Positions 24,672 to 33,595 of a stretch of DNA of 64,000 nt are shown piece after piece (the stretch's first letter is position 1; each line of letters begins with the position of its first letter). Location: contig NZ_FMUJ01000008.1 in assembly GCF_900100965.1 (NCBI RefSeq), positions 1-64,000 of the forward strand, given 5' to 3'. The position numbers and the translations under genes were made by a program. Source of the DNA: Variovorax sp. EL159 (lineage in GTDB: Bacteria > Pseudomonadota > Gammaproteobacteria > Burkholderiales > Burkholderiaceae_C). The notes below the pieces were generated by a model. It ran no database searches. It saw nothing but the letters and a program-made list of their open reading frames with translations, and was not told the DNA's origin.

Positions 24672-24704
24672 GGCCGCGGGGGCATCAGCCTCCGCGGCCT
24701 TTTT
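24672..24704 (+). terminator. Rho-independent terminator after asparaginase
   Basis: GGCCGCGG (24672-24679) pairs with CCGCGGCC (24692-24699) and is followed by TTTTT. It lies 38 bases after the asparaginase stop and 17 bases before the stop of the convergent PAP2 gene. The stem reads in both directions, but the T run suits the plus strand. Confidence 0.85.
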
Positions 24705-24721
24705 GCCGGGCGAAGGCCCGG

Positions 24722-25534
24722 CTACCGCGTCCCGCGATGGTGCCGCGCGTACTCGATGCTCGCGATGCAGATCGCCAGCCACGCCCCGCCCGAGCACAGC
24801 CCCGCGAGCACGTCGGTCGGGAAGTGCGCCCGAACGAAGATGCGGCTGCAGGCCACGGTGATGACCACGGCCGTGGCCGCCATCACCGACGCCACGCGCC
24901 AGCGCGGCGGCAGCATGCGCAGCCCCAGGTAGCCCAGCATGCCGTAGAGCACCATCGAGCCGGAGCTGTGGCCGCTCGGAAAGCTGAAGCCCGAGACCAG
25001 CGCGAAGCCTTCCTCGTGAATCGGCCGTGCACGCTCGAAGATGTGCTTGAGCACGTGGTTCAGCACCGCGTTGCCGATACTGGCCGCCAGCCACCCGGCG
25101 GCAAAGCCGCGATGCCCGCGCAGCCACAGCAAGGCCGCCACCAGCACGCAGAGCGACCCCATGAACCACGGGTCGCCCAGGTGGGTGAGCCACATGAACA
25201 TGTCCCGCACGGCCACCGGCGTGTGGGCGCCGACGGCGTTGCTGATCGACTCGTCCAGCAGCCCCATCGGCCGGCCGTTGCCCAGCCCTTCGGCCACCTC
25301 GGCGAACGCATGCGCCAGCCCGAGCACCGCGACAAGGCCGACGGCCAGCCCACCGAACAGCAGGCGCGCCCCCGGTTCGGGCTGCGCAGCATGCCGGCGC
25401 CGAAGGTGCTCGAAGCCCCAGGCCGCGAGGCCGGCACCGGCGGTCAGCACGGCCAGCAACACCAGGAAGCCGGGCCAGGCCTGGGCGCCGATGCGCTCGC
25501 CCAGGGCGGTCAATGCGGTGTGATCAACGGGCAT
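24722..25534 (-). CDS. PAP2-family membrane phosphatase
   Basis: A 270-residue inner-membrane protein with about six membrane segments. It has the three motifs of the phosphatidic acid phosphatase/undecaprenyl-diphosphatase family: KHIFERARP near residue 165, PSGHSSGSM near 187 and SRIFVRAHFPTDVLAG near 233 with the nucleophile-assisting His. It probably removes phosphate from a lipid phosphate or lipid diphosphate at the periplasmic face. It is divergent from glyQ across 170 bases, where promoters for both must lie. Confidence 0.9.
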   Translation of the reverse strand: MPVDHTALTALGERIGAQAWPGFLVLLAVLTAGAGLAAWGFEHLRRRHAAQPEPGARLLFGGLAVGLVAVLGLAHAFAEVAEGLGNGRPMGLLDESISNAVGAHTPVAVRDMFMWLTHLGDPWFMGSLCVLVAALLWLRGHRGFAAGWLAASIGNAVLNHVLKHIFERARPIHEEGFALVSGFSFPSGHSSGSMVLYGMLGYLGLRMLPPRWRVASVMAATAVVITVACSRIFVRAHFPTDVLAGLCSGGAWLAICIASIEYARHHRGTR

Positions 25535-25704
25535 GGTCGGAGGGCGCGGACGGCGAGGGCAGGCGAATCACGATGTATGGCGTCGGTTCCAAAAGGGGGA
25601 GATCGAGCATAGCCGCCCGCTCCCGACCGCCCGCTGCCTCGTAAAATAGCCGGTTCGTTGCGCCGCGGGGTTCTCCCACCGGGCGGCCGCCTTCACGCAG
25701 AGCC

Positions 25705-26628
25705 ATGCTGACCTTCCAACAAATCATTCTCAAACTGCAGTCGTACTGGGCCGACCAAGGCTGTGCGCTGCTGCAACCGTACGACATGGAAGTGGGCGCG
25801 GGCACCTCGCACACCGCCACCTTCCTGCGCGCCCTCGGCCCGGAACCCTGGAAGGCCGCCTACGTGCAGCCCAGCCGCCGCCCCAAGGACGGCCGCTATG
25901 GCGAGAACCCGAACCGCGGCCAGCACTACTACCAGTACCAGGTCGTGCTGAAGCCCGCGCCGTCGAACATCCTCGAGCTGTACCTCGGCAGCCTCGAAGC
26001 ACTGGGCTTCGACCTGAAGAAGAACGACATCCGCTTTGTGGAAGACGACTGGGAGAACCCCACGCTCGGCGCCTGGGGCTTGGGCTGGGAGGTCTGGCTC
26101 AATGGCATGGAAGTGACGCAGTTCACCTACTTCCAGCAGGTCGGCGGCCTCGACTGCAAGCCCATCACCGGCGAGATCACCTACGGCCTCGAACGGCTGG
26201 CCATGTACCTGCAGGGCGTGGAGAACATGTACGACCTGGTGTGGACCGAAGGCCATGGCGGCAACAAGCTCACCTATGGCGACGTGTTCAAGCAGAACGA
26301 GGTCGAACAGTCGGCCTACAACTTCGAGCACAGCGACGCCGAGTTCCTTTTCACCGCCTTCGCCGCGCACGAGAAGCAGGCCAAGCACCTCATGACCGAG
26401 CAGCTCGCGCTGCCGGCCTACGAGCAGGTGCTGAAAGCCGCGCACAGCTTCAACCTGCTCGACGCGCGCGGCGCGATCAGCGTGACCGAACGCGCGGCCT
26501 ACATCGGCCGCATCCGCAACCTGGCGCGCAGCGTGGCGCAGAGCTACTACGACAGCCGCGAGCGGCTGGGCTTCCCGATGGCGCCGCGCGAATGGGTCGC
26601 GCAGATGCCGCCGAAGAAACCCGCCTGA
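25705..26628 (+). CDS. glyQ: Glycyl-tRNA synthetase alpha subunit
   Basis: A 307-residue catalytic subunit of the bacterial alpha2-beta2 glycyl-tRNA synthetase. It is recognised from its highly conserved start TFQQIILKLQSYWADQGCA, then QPYDMEVGAGTSHTATFLR and GRYGENPNRGQHYYQYQV, which form the class II aminoacylation core. The length matches E. coli GlyQ (303). Normal codon use. glyS follows on the same strand after one small gene, so alpha and beta subunits are probably made from one transcript. Confidence 0.98.
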   Translation: MLTFQQIILKLQSYWADQGCALLQPYDMEVGAGTSHTATFLRALGPEPWKAAYVQPSRRPKDGRYGENPNRGQHYYQYQVVLKPAPSNILELYLGSLEALGFDLKKNDIRFVEDDWENPTLGAWGLGWEVWLNGMEVTQFTYFQQVGGLDCKPITGEITYGLERLAMYLQGVENMYDLVWTEGHGGNKLTYGDVFKQNEVEQSAYNFEHSDAEFLFTAFAAHEKQAKHLMTEQLALPAYEQVLKAAHSFNLLDARGAISVTERAAYIGRIRNLARSVAQSYYDSRERLGFPMAPREWVAQMPPKKPA

Positions 26629-26650
26629 CCCCACCGCCCATCAACCCGCC

Positions 26651-27202
26651 ATGCCAACGATCTTCACCCACGTCGCCGTCCCCGTCTGCGCAGCCATTGC
26701 GCTGGGCAAGCGGCGCGTGCCGGTGGCGGCGTTGCTCGTGGGCATGCTCGCGGCCATCGTGCCGGACTTCGACGGCCTCGCCTTCAAGCTCGGCATCGCC
26801 TATGGCGGCATGGGCGGCCACCGCGGCTTCACGCACACCCTGCTGTTCGCGCTGGTGTTCGGCCTCGTCGGCTGGTGGCTCGCGCCGCGCTGGGGCATGC
26901 GCCGCGCGACGGGCTGGGCGTGGATCGCGCTGTGCACCGTGTCGCATCCGCTGCTGGACATGCTGACCAACGGCGGCATCGGCATCGCCTTCTTCTGGCC
27001 GTTCAGCGACGTGCGCTACTTCAGCCCGTGGCGGCCCATCGAGGTGTCGCCGATCGCGCTCAAGCGTTTCTTCTCGCCGCGCGGCGCGCAGGTGCTGCTC
27101 AATGAGATGTTCACCGTCTGGGCACCGCTGCTGGTGGTGGCGGTGCTTGCGCTCGTGGCGCGCCGCAGCGTGGAGCGGCGCGACGGCGCCGTCGCCGCAT
27201 GA
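26651..27202 (+). CDS. YdjM/DUF457-family membrane metal-dependent hydrolase
   Basis: A 183-residue inner-membrane protein with about four membrane segments. It shows the family marks PDFDGLAF, HRGFTHTLLFA and SHPLLDMLTNGG, whose Asp and His residues are thought to bind a metal. E. coli YdjM is SOS-controlled, but no LexA box was seen here. It sits between glyQ and glyS, 22 bases after glyQ. The role is unknown in general for this family; its place between two subunits of one enzyme looks accidental. Confidence 0.85.
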   Translation: MPTIFTHVAVPVCAAIALGKRRVPVAALLVGMLAAIVPDFDGLAFKLGIAYGGMGGHRGFTHTLLFALVFGLVGWWLAPRWGMRRATGWAWIALCTVSHPLLDMLTNGGIGIAFFWPFSDVRYFSPWRPIEVSPIALKRFFSPRGAQVLLNEMFTVWAPLLVVAVLALVARRSVERRDGAVAA

Positions 27203-27300
27203 ACCGTTTCTCTTTCTCTTTCCCTTCCACGGTGCCGCATTGCTGCGTGCCCGTGACCGGCGCCGCTTGCGGCGCAGTTTTCGTCCTATCCCTCTGAGCC

Positions 27301-29433
27301 ATGTCGTCTGCCAGCCTTCTTGTCGAACTGTTTGTCGAGGAATTGCCACCCAAGGCGTTGAAGAAGCTCGGTGACGCCTTTGCCGGCGTGCTGCGCGACC
27401 AGCTGGTGGCGCAGGGGCTTGCCGAAGCGGGTGCGGTGCTGACCGCCTACGCCTCGCCGCGCCGCCTGGCCGCGCACATCACGCACGTGGCCGAGCGCGC
27501 CGCCGACAAGGCCGTGTCGCAAAAGCTCATGCCCGTGGCCGTGGGCCTCGATGCATCGGGCCAGCCCACGCCGGCGCTGCTCAAGCGCCTGGGTGCGCTC
27601 GGCGCCGACGCCTCGGCCGTGCCCGGCCTCAAGCGCGCGATGGACGGCAAGGCCGAAGCACTGTTCTACGAAAGCACCGCCAAGGGCGCGACGCTGGCCG
27701 AGGGCCTGCAGAAGGCGCTGGCCGAAGCCATTGCCAAGCTGCCGATTCCGAAGGTCATGAGCTACCAGCTCGAAAGCGGCTGTGAGCTGCCGGGCTGGAC
27801 CAGCGTGAGCTTCGTGCGTCCCGCGCACGGCCTCGTCGCGCTGCATGGCGATGCCGTCGTGCCCGTCGAGGCGCTGGGCCTCCAGGCCGGCCGCGAAACG
27901 CACGGCCACCGCTTCGAGGCGGCGGTCGATCCGGTCGTGCTGCGCGATGCCAACGGCTATGCACTGCAACTGCAGGAAGACGGCGCGGTCATCGCGAGCT
28001 TCGAGGCGCGCCGCGCCGAAATCGCACGCCAGCTGGCAGCCGCCGCGGTGAAGGTCGGCGGAGGCTCGGTGCCCATCCACGACGACGCGCTGCTCGATGA
28101 AGTGACCGCGCTGGTCGAACGCCCCAACGTGCTGGTCTGCAGCTTCGAGCGCGAGTTCCTCGAAGTGCCGCAGGAATGCCTGATCCTCACGATGAAGGCC
28201 AACCAGAAGTACTTTCCGTTGCTCGACGCGTCGAACAAGCTCACGAACCAGTTCCTGGTGGTCAGCAACATCAGCCCCGACGATGCGAGCGCGGTGATCG
28301 GCGGCAACGAGCGCGTGGTGCGCCCGCGCTTGGCCGATGCCAAGTTCTTCTTCGACCAGGACCGCAAGAAGTCGCTGGCCTCGCGCGTCGAGTCGCTGGG
28401 CAAGGTGGTCTATCACAACAAGCTCGGCACGCAGGGCGAGCGCGTGCAGCGCGTGATGCACATCGCGCGCGGCATTGCCGAAAAGATCGGTGACACCACG
28501 CTCGCCGCGCTGGCAACACAAGCCGCCCAACTCGCCAAGGCCGACCTCGTAACAGACATGGTCGGAGAGTTTCCCGAGCTGCAAGGCACCATGGGGCGCT
28601 ACTACGCGCTGCATGATGGGCTTGATATCTTGGTGGCCAATGCAATCGAGGACCACTACAAGCCGCGATTCTCCGGAGACGACTTGCCTCGCAACGAAGT
28701 AGGTGCAGTTGTAGCCTTGGCCGACAAGCTCGAAACCTTGGTCGGTATGTTTGGCATTGGTAACTTGCCAACCGGCGATAAAGATCCGTTTGCGTTGCGC
28801 CGCCACGCCCTCGGCGTGATTCGTATCTTGGCTGATGAAGAGTCCCCTCTTTTTCCAGCGCCCTCACTGGACGTCCTGCTGAAGCTGGCTATTCCGGTTT
28901 TCGGGGAGCGCATTTCGGACCCCTTGGCAGAGCTGCTCGACTTTTTCTACGAGCGTATCGCCAGTAGTTATCGTGGTTCGATTTTCAGTACGCAGCAGGT
29001 CGATGCAGTTTTGGCGTTGCGGCCGAGCCGACTTGGCGAAATTGACCAGAGACTCTTGGCCGTCCGCTCTTTCGCTGCGCTGCCTGAGGCGCCTGCGCTG
29101 GCCGCTGCCAACAAGCGCATCGGCAACATCCTCAAGAAGGCACCCGAGGCCGACGCACACGTGAGCGAGCTGCTGCTGCAGGAGCCCGCCGAGAAAGCGC
29201 TGCACGCGGCCATGGCGCAGGTCGTGCCCGCCGCCAACGCGCAGTTCGACGCCGGCGACTACACCGCCTCATTGCAGACGCTGGCCGCGCTGCGCGAGCC
29301 GGTCGATGCCTTCTTCGACGGCGTGATGGTCAACGCCGAGCAGGCTGACCTGCGCCTGAACCGCCTGGGCCTGCTGATGTCGCTGCACGCCGCGATGAAC
29401 CGCGTGGCGCAGCTCGAGCGGCTGGCCGTCTGA
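27301..29433 (+). CDS. glyS: Glycyl-tRNA synthetase beta subunit
   Basis: A 710-residue tRNA-binding subunit, near the E. coli length of 689. It is identified by its start SASLLVELFVEELPPKALKK, the block LTMKANQKYFPLLD, NERVVRPRLADAKFFFDQDRK and the ALRRHALGVIRI segment, with an anticodon-binding helical C-terminus. The stretch from about 28500 to 29070 (residues 400-590) uses clearly different codons from the rest, with many TTG, CGT, GGT, ATT, GTA and TTT, while the protein stays intact. That suggests replacement by recombination with a related but distinct donor. Confidence 0.97.
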   Translation: MSSASLLVELFVEELPPKALKKLGDAFAGVLRDQLVAQGLAEAGAVLTAYASPRRLAAHITHVAERAADKAVSQKLMPVAVGLDASGQPTPALLKRLGALGADASAVPGLKRAMDGKAEALFYESTAKGATLAEGLQKALAEAIAKLPIPKVMSYQLESGCELPGWTSVSFVRPAHGLVALHGDAVVPVEALGLQAGRETHGHRFEAAVDPVVLRDANGYALQLQEDGAVIASFEARRAEIARQLAAAAVKVGGGSVPIHDDALLDEVTALVERPNVLVCSFEREFLEVPQECLILTMKANQKYFPLLDASNKLTNQFLVVSNISPDDASAVIGGNERVVRPRLADAKFFFDQDRKKSLASRVESLGKVVYHNKLGTQGERVQRVMHIARGIAEKIGDTTLAALATQAAQLAKADLVTDMVGEFPELQGTMGRYYALHDGLDILVANAIEDHYKPRFSGDDLPRNEVGAVVALADKLETLVGMFGIGNLPTGDKDPFALRRHALGVIRILADEESPLFPAPSLDVLLKLAIPVFGERISDPLAELLDFFYERIASSYRGSIFSTQQVDAVLALRPSRLGEIDQRLLAVRSFAALPEAPALAAANKRIGNILKKAPEADAHVSELLLQEPAEKALHAAMAQVVPAANAQFDAGDYTASLQTLAALREPVDAFFDGVMVNAEQADLRLNRLGLLMSLHAAMNRVAQLERLAV

Positions 29434-29473
29434 GTCCGATTTTCCAGGCAACCTCACCATGGGTGGCACCGCC

Positions 29474-30052
29474 ATGAAACTCGTCATCCTCGACCGCAAC
29501 GGCACGATCAACGTGCACCGCGAAGATTTCGTCAAGAGCGACATCGAGTGGACGCCGTTGCCCGGCGCGCTGGAGGCGGTGGCGCGGCTCAACCATGCGG
29601 GCTGGCACGTGGTGATCGCGTCCAACCAGTCGGGCCTGGGGCGCGGCCTGTTCGACATGGCTTCACTCAATGCCATGCACGCCAAGATGCACAAGATGCT
29701 CGCGGCGGTGGGCGGCAAGGTCGATGCGGTGTTCTATTGCCCGCACAGCCCCGACGAAGACTGCGAGTGCCGCAAGCCGAAGCCGGGCCTGTTCCTGCAG
29801 ATCGGCGACCGCTACGGCATCGATCTGAAGGGCGTGCCGACGGCCGGCGACAGCCTGCGCGATTTGCAAGCCGGCGCCGCCGCCGGCTGCGAGCCGCACC
29901 TGCTGCTCACGGGCATGGGCGCGGCCTGCATCGGCGTCGATCCGCTGCCGCCCGAATATCCGGCGAACACGATGGTTCACGAGAGCCTCGCCGCCTTTGT
30001 CGACTTTCTGCTTGTGCGCGAAGCACAGGCTGCACTGCAGGTAGCTGTCTGA
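29474..30052 (+). CDS. gmhB: D,D-heptose 1,7-bisphosphate phosphatase (GmhB type), altered DxD motif
   Basis: A 192-residue HAD-family phosphatase for the lipopolysaccharide inner-core heptose pathway. ATG 29474 matches the usual start MKLVILD; an ATG five codons earlier is less likely. The motif reads DRNGT (Asp7, Asn9), where the family normally has DRDG, so the general acid-base Asp is Asn. The remaining HAD motifs (SNQSG, RKPKPG, AGDSLRDL) and the GmhB zinc-type loop CPHSPDEDCECR are kept. Its stop overlaps plsC by one base. Confidence 0.82.
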   Translation: MKLVILDRNGTINVHREDFVKSDIEWTPLPGALEAVARLNHAGWHVVIASNQSGLGRGLFDMASLNAMHAKMHKMLAAVGGKVDAVFYCPHSPDEDCECRKPKPGLFLQIGDRYGIDLKGVPTAGDSLRDLQAGAAAGCEPHLLLTGMGAACIGVDPLPPEYPANTMVHESLAAFVDFLLVREAQAALQVAV

Positions 30053-30837
30053 TGGCGTTTTTCCGTTCCGTTCTCCACGCCCTGTGGATGCTCGTCACCG
30101 TCGTGCCCTGGGGCATCATCATGTGCGTCAGCTCGCTCTGGAAGCGCGGGATTCCGCTCTACTGGATGGCGGCGCGGTGGCTCGGGTGGGCCATCGGCGG
30201 CGCACGGGTGCTGCTGGGCATCAAGACGCGCGTGAGCGGCATGGAGAACCTGCCGACCGACAAGCTCGCGGGCGCGGTGCTGCTGGTCAAGCACCAGTCC
30301 ACGCTCGAAACCTTCCTCATGCCCACGCTGATGCCGCACCCGCTGGCCTACGTGTTCAAGAAAGAGCTGATCTACGTGCCGTTCTTCGGCTGGGCGATGG
30401 CGCGGCTGGACATGATCCACATCGATCGCAGCCAGCGCGCGCAGGCCTTCAACAAGGTGGTCAACCAGGGCCGCAAGCTGCTGGCGCAGGGCATCTGGAT
30501 CATCATGTTCCCCGAAGGCACGCGCATTCCGCGCGGCCAGAAAGGCACCTACAAGAGCGGCGGCACGCGGCTGGCCTGCGAGACGGGCGTGCCGGTGATC
30601 CCGATTGCCGTCACCTCGGCCAAGGTCTGGCCGCGCAAGGCCTTCATCAAGCGTCCGGGCGTGGTCGATGTGTCCATCGGCCCAGCGATCCCGAGCGTGG
30701 GCCGCAAGCCCGACGAACTGATGCGCGAGGTCGAAGCCTGGATCGAGGCCGAGATGCGCCGCCTCGACCCCGAGGCCTACGTCGACAGCCCGCAGCAGCC
30801 GCAACCCCTGCCGTCGTCGCCATCGGACGCACGCTGA
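30052..30837 (+). CDS. plsC: 1-acylglycerol-3-phosphate O-acyltransferase (PlsC type)
   Basis: A 261-residue membrane-bound acyltransferase of phospholipid synthesis. The catalytic His lies in KHQSTLE (His81). The motif is HX4E instead of the common HX4D, a variant I believe is usual in this bacterial group. The substrate-binding FPEGTR lies at 153-158, followed by a GVPVIPIAV strand. Two hydrophobic segments are near the N-terminus. TGATG overlap with gmhB indicates coupling, giving an envelope-lipid unit with it and the peptidase that follows. Confidence 0.88.
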   Translation: MAFFRSVLHALWMLVTVVPWGIIMCVSSLWKRGIPLYWMAARWLGWAIGGARVLLGIKTRVSGMENLPTDKLAGAVLLVKHQSTLETFLMPTLMPHPLAYVFKKELIYVPFFGWAMARLDMIHIDRSQRAQAFNKVVNQGRKLLAQGIWIIMFPEGTRIPRGQKGTYKSGGTRLACETGVPVIPIAVTSAKVWPRKAFIKRPGVVDVSIGPAIPSVGRKPDELMREVEAWIEAEMRRLDPEAYVDSPQQPQPLPSSPSDAR

Positions 30838-30851
30838 ACAAGGCATCCGAT

Positions 30852-31823
30852 ATGCGGGGGCTGCTGCAGTTCACGATGGACCTGTTCGAGGGGCTGGGGA
30901 GCGAGTTCGCGCCGCAGCCGCCCGCGCCGCCCAAGCGGGCAAAGAAGCCCAAGCCGCCGATGCTGCCGCCCGCTGCCGTGGCCCCGTCGACGCCACCGTC
31001 ACCCCTGACGCAGGAAGACCGGGACGCACCGCCCGCGGTTCCGTTGTCGGACACGCTGACCCTTGCGAACTTCGTGCACCCGCAGGCCACGCGTGAAGTG
31101 GTGCTGGGCTCGGCGCGCGTGGCGTATGAGTTCAAGCGCGGCAAGCGCAAGACCATCGGCTTCCTGGTGGGCGCCGAAGGCCTGTCGGTGCGCGCGCCGC
31201 GCTGGGTGGCATTGCGCGATGTCGATGCCGCGATCCGCGAGAAGGCCGACTGGATCCTGCGCAAGCTCACCGAGACGCAGCAGCGCCATGCGCGGGTCGA
31301 GGCCACGCGCATCGACTGGAAAGACGGCGCCGAATTTCCCTTCATGGGCGAGCCGGTGGTGATCCAGCTCGACCCGAAGCACGGCTTTGCGAGCGTCGGA
31401 GGCACGCTCGACGCGGCCGAGGGCGACGGCCCCCGCACGTTGCGGCTGGCGGTGGCGCAGAACGCCGAGCCCTCGCAGATCCGCGATGCGGCGCAGGCCT
31501 GGCTCATGCGGCAGGCGCGGCGCCTGTTCATCGAGCGGCTCGATCACTTCGCGCCCCGGCTCGGGGTGAGCTGGCAGAAGCTGTCGCTGTCGAATGCGGC
31601 AACGCGTTGGGGCAGCGCGAGCGCAGACGGATCGATCCGCCTCAACTGGCGGTTGATCCATTTCGGGCTGCCGGTGATCGACTACGTGGTCGCGCACGAG
31701 CTGGCCCACCTGCGGGTGATGGACCACTCGCACCGCTTTTGGGAAACGGTCGAGAGCGTGGTACCCGACTACGACGTCCTGCGGCAGAAGCTGAAGGACG
31801 AAGCCGTCCCTCGCTGGTCGTAG
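30852..31823 (+). CDS. YgjP-type M48-family zinc metallopeptidase
   Basis: A 323-residue protein whose C-terminal domain carries the zinc site HELAHLRVMDHSHRFW (HExxH plus third His), as in the YgjP/WLM group. ATRWGSAS and IRLNWRL upstream are the usual family blocks. The first 75 residues are Pro/Lys-rich and probably disordered. The ATG at 30852 is 14 bases after plsC; an ATG nine codons later (MDLFEG) is also possible. No signal peptide, so it should be cytoplasmic. Natural substrate unknown. Confidence 0.85.
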   Translation: MRGLLQFTMDLFEGLGSEFAPQPPAPPKRAKKPKPPMLPPAAVAPSTPPSPLTQEDRDAPPAVPLSDTLTLANFVHPQATREVVLGSARVAYEFKRGKRKTIGFLVGAEGLSVRAPRWVALRDVDAAIREKADWILRKLTETQQRHARVEATRIDWKDGAEFPFMGEPVVIQLDPKHGFASVGGTLDAAEGDGPRTLRLAVAQNAEPSQIRDAAQAWLMRQARRLFIERLDHFAPRLGVSWQKLSLSNAATRWGSASADGSIRLNWRLIHFGLPVIDYVVAHELAHLRVMDHSHRFWETVESVVPDYDVLRQKLKDEAVPRWS

Positions 31824-31839
31824 AAGAAAAAAGAAAGCC

Positions 31840-32610
31840 TCAGCGGGCGTGCGTGACGCCGCCGTCGACCACCAGCGTCGAGCCCATCACGTAGTCGCCG
31901 GCGCGCGACGCCAGGTAGATGGCGGCGCCGGCCATGTCTTCGGGCACGCCGATGCGCCCGGCCGGAATGCGTTCCTTGACCTCGTCCGCGTGGTCGCGCG
32001 CCACCTTGTTCATGTCCGACGCAAACGCACCGGGTGCGATCGCGCTCACCACGATGCGGTCTTGCGCAAGGCGCAGCGCCATGCGCCGCGTGAGCTGGAT
32101 CAGACCGGCCTTGCTGGCCGCGTAGGAGTACGTTTCCTGCGGGTTGATCGAGATGCCGTCGATCGACGCGATGTTGATGACCTTGGCCAGATGATCGGTC
32201 GCGGCCTTCTTGAGCATCGGCGTCAGCGCCTTCGTGAGGAAGAAGGGGGTCTTCAGGTTCAGGTCGACCACCTTGTCCCAGCCGCTTTCCGGAAACTCCT
32301 CGTACGGCGCGCCCCAGGCGGCACCGGCGTTGTTGACGAGGATGTCGAGCGAGCCTTCATGTTTGGCGTAGGCATCGACCAGCGCCTGCGCGCCTTCCAC
32401 CGTCGACACGTCGGCTGGCAGCGACACGCAGTGGCCGAAAGCCGACAGCTCCTTCGCGGTCTGGTCGCAGGCCGCCGCCTTGCGCGCCGAGATGTACACA
32501 CGCGCGCCCTGCGCCAGGAAGCCTTCGGCGATCATGCGGCCGATGCCGCGCGAGCCGCCGGTGATCAAGGCGCTGCGGCCCTTCAGCGAGAAGAGTTGGG
32601 TGGTGTCCAT
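31840..32610 (-). CDS. Short-chain dehydrogenase/reductase
   Basis: A 256-residue classical SDR. It has the NAD(P)-binding TGGSRGIG near residue 17, NNAG at about 91, the catalytic Ser in NIASIDG, the YAASK Tyr/Lys pair near 162 and a conserved C-terminal SEL-like MGSTLVVDGG. It reduces or oxidises a carbonyl/alcohol. Similar proteins are annotated as gluconate 5-dehydrogenase or 3-oxoacyl reductase, but the sequence does not decide. It is convergent with the upstream peptidase gene. Confidence 0.88.
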   Translation of the reverse strand: MDTTQLFSLKGRSALITGGSRGIGRMIAEGFLAQGARVYISARKAAACDQTAKELSAFGHCVSLPADVSTVEGAQALVDAYAKHEGSLDILVNNAGAAWGAPYEEFPESGWDKVVDLNLKTPFFLTKALTPMLKKAATDHLAKVINIASIDGISINPQETYSYAASKAGLIQLTRRMALRLAQDRIVVSAIAPGAFASDMNKVARDHADEVKERIPAGRIGVPEDMAGAAIYLASRAGDYVMGSTLVVDGGVTHAR

Positions 32611-32683
32611 GGTGCAGGTGTCTCCTGAATGAGAAAGAGGGGTTTCAGGAAACGAGCTTAGTGCGCGGCGCGTCCGCGCCGCG

Positions 32684-33595
32684 TCACCTTGGTGCCAGCG
32701 ACAGGCTGCGGGGGCTCGTGAAACTGCGCAGGTCGCCGGTGACCGGGTCGAGAAAGGCCACCGACTTGGCCAGCAACTGCAGGGGCTTGTCGAAGTCGTC
32801 GGTGTTCTCGGGCAGCAGCGTGGGGTAGATCGGGTCGTTCACGATCGGCATGCCCAGCGCCATGCAGTGCACGCGCAACTGGTGCTTGCGGCCCGTGACC
32901 GGCGAGAGCTTCAGCCGTGCCTGGCCGTTGCGCGCCTCTTGCAGCACGATGCGGGTCTCGGAGTTGGGCTCGCCCGGTTCTTCTTTCACACGCATGAAGT
33001 GTTCGTCGTCGACCAGCCGGCTGCGGTAGACCTCGGGCACCGACGACACGCCGTCGTGCCACGGCACCACCGCCTCATAGTGCTTGGCGATGCGGCGCTC
33101 GGGAAACATCGCCTGGTAGGCGCCGCGCGTTTCGGGGCGCACCGAGAACAGCACCAGCCCCGAAGTGCTGCGGTCGATGCGGTGCAGCGGCACGAGGTCG
33201 TCGATCTTCAGCTTGCGCTTGAGCCGCACCAGCAGGCTTTGCTGCAGGTACTTGCCGGTGGGCGTGACGGGCAGGAAAGGGGGCTTGTCCGCGACCACGA
33301 GCTGGTCGTCCTGGAACAGCACCTGCTCCTCGAACGGGATGGTCACCTCGCCATCGAGCGTGCGGTAGTAGTAAACGCGCAGCGGCGATTGATAGCGGCG
33401 CTCGGTGGTCACCGGCACATGGTGTTCGTCGATCACGTCGCCGGCCGCAATGCGTTCGAGCCAGGCCTCGCGCGTGATGGCGGGAAAGCGCTCGATCAGG
33501 AATTCGGCGATGGTGGGCCAGGGGCCGTGCGGCAAGCCTACGCAGCTCGGGCCGACGCCGTCGCGCGTGGGCAGCGGCAGCCGGCGGTTCGTCAT
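32684..33595 (-). CDS. RluA-family pseudouridine synthase
   Basis: The 303-residue protein has the RluA catalytic motif HRIDRSTSGLVL near residue 137 (Asp is the nucleophile), a preceding ADKPPFLPVTPTG strand and a late LSPVTGRKHQLRVH block. It isomerises uridine in ribosomal or transfer RNA; the site cannot be told. The N-terminus (about 90 residues) has some S4-like character. Its start overlaps the stop of the LRR-kinase gene by four bases. Confidence 0.88.
   Translation of the reverse strand: MTNRRLPLPTRDGVGPSCVGLPHGPWPTIAEFLIERFPAITREAWLERIAAGDVIDEHHVPVTTERRYQSPLRVYYYRTLDGEVTIPFEEQVLFQDDQLVVADKPPFLPVTPTGKYLQQSLLVRLKRKLKIDDLVPLHRIDRSTSGLVLFSVRPETRGAYQAMFPERRIAKHYEAVVPWHDGVSSVPEVYRSRLVDDEHFMRVKEEPGEPNSETRIVLQEARNGQARLKLSPVTGRKHQLRVHCMALGMPIVNDPIYPTLLPENTDDFDKPLQLLAKSVAFLDPVTGDLRSFTSPRSLSLAPR

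Noticed and set aside
30303..30320. Loss of function of PlsC because of HX4E
   Set aside because: The Glu form of the motif appears usual in this bacterial group as far as I recall, and all other motifs are intact.
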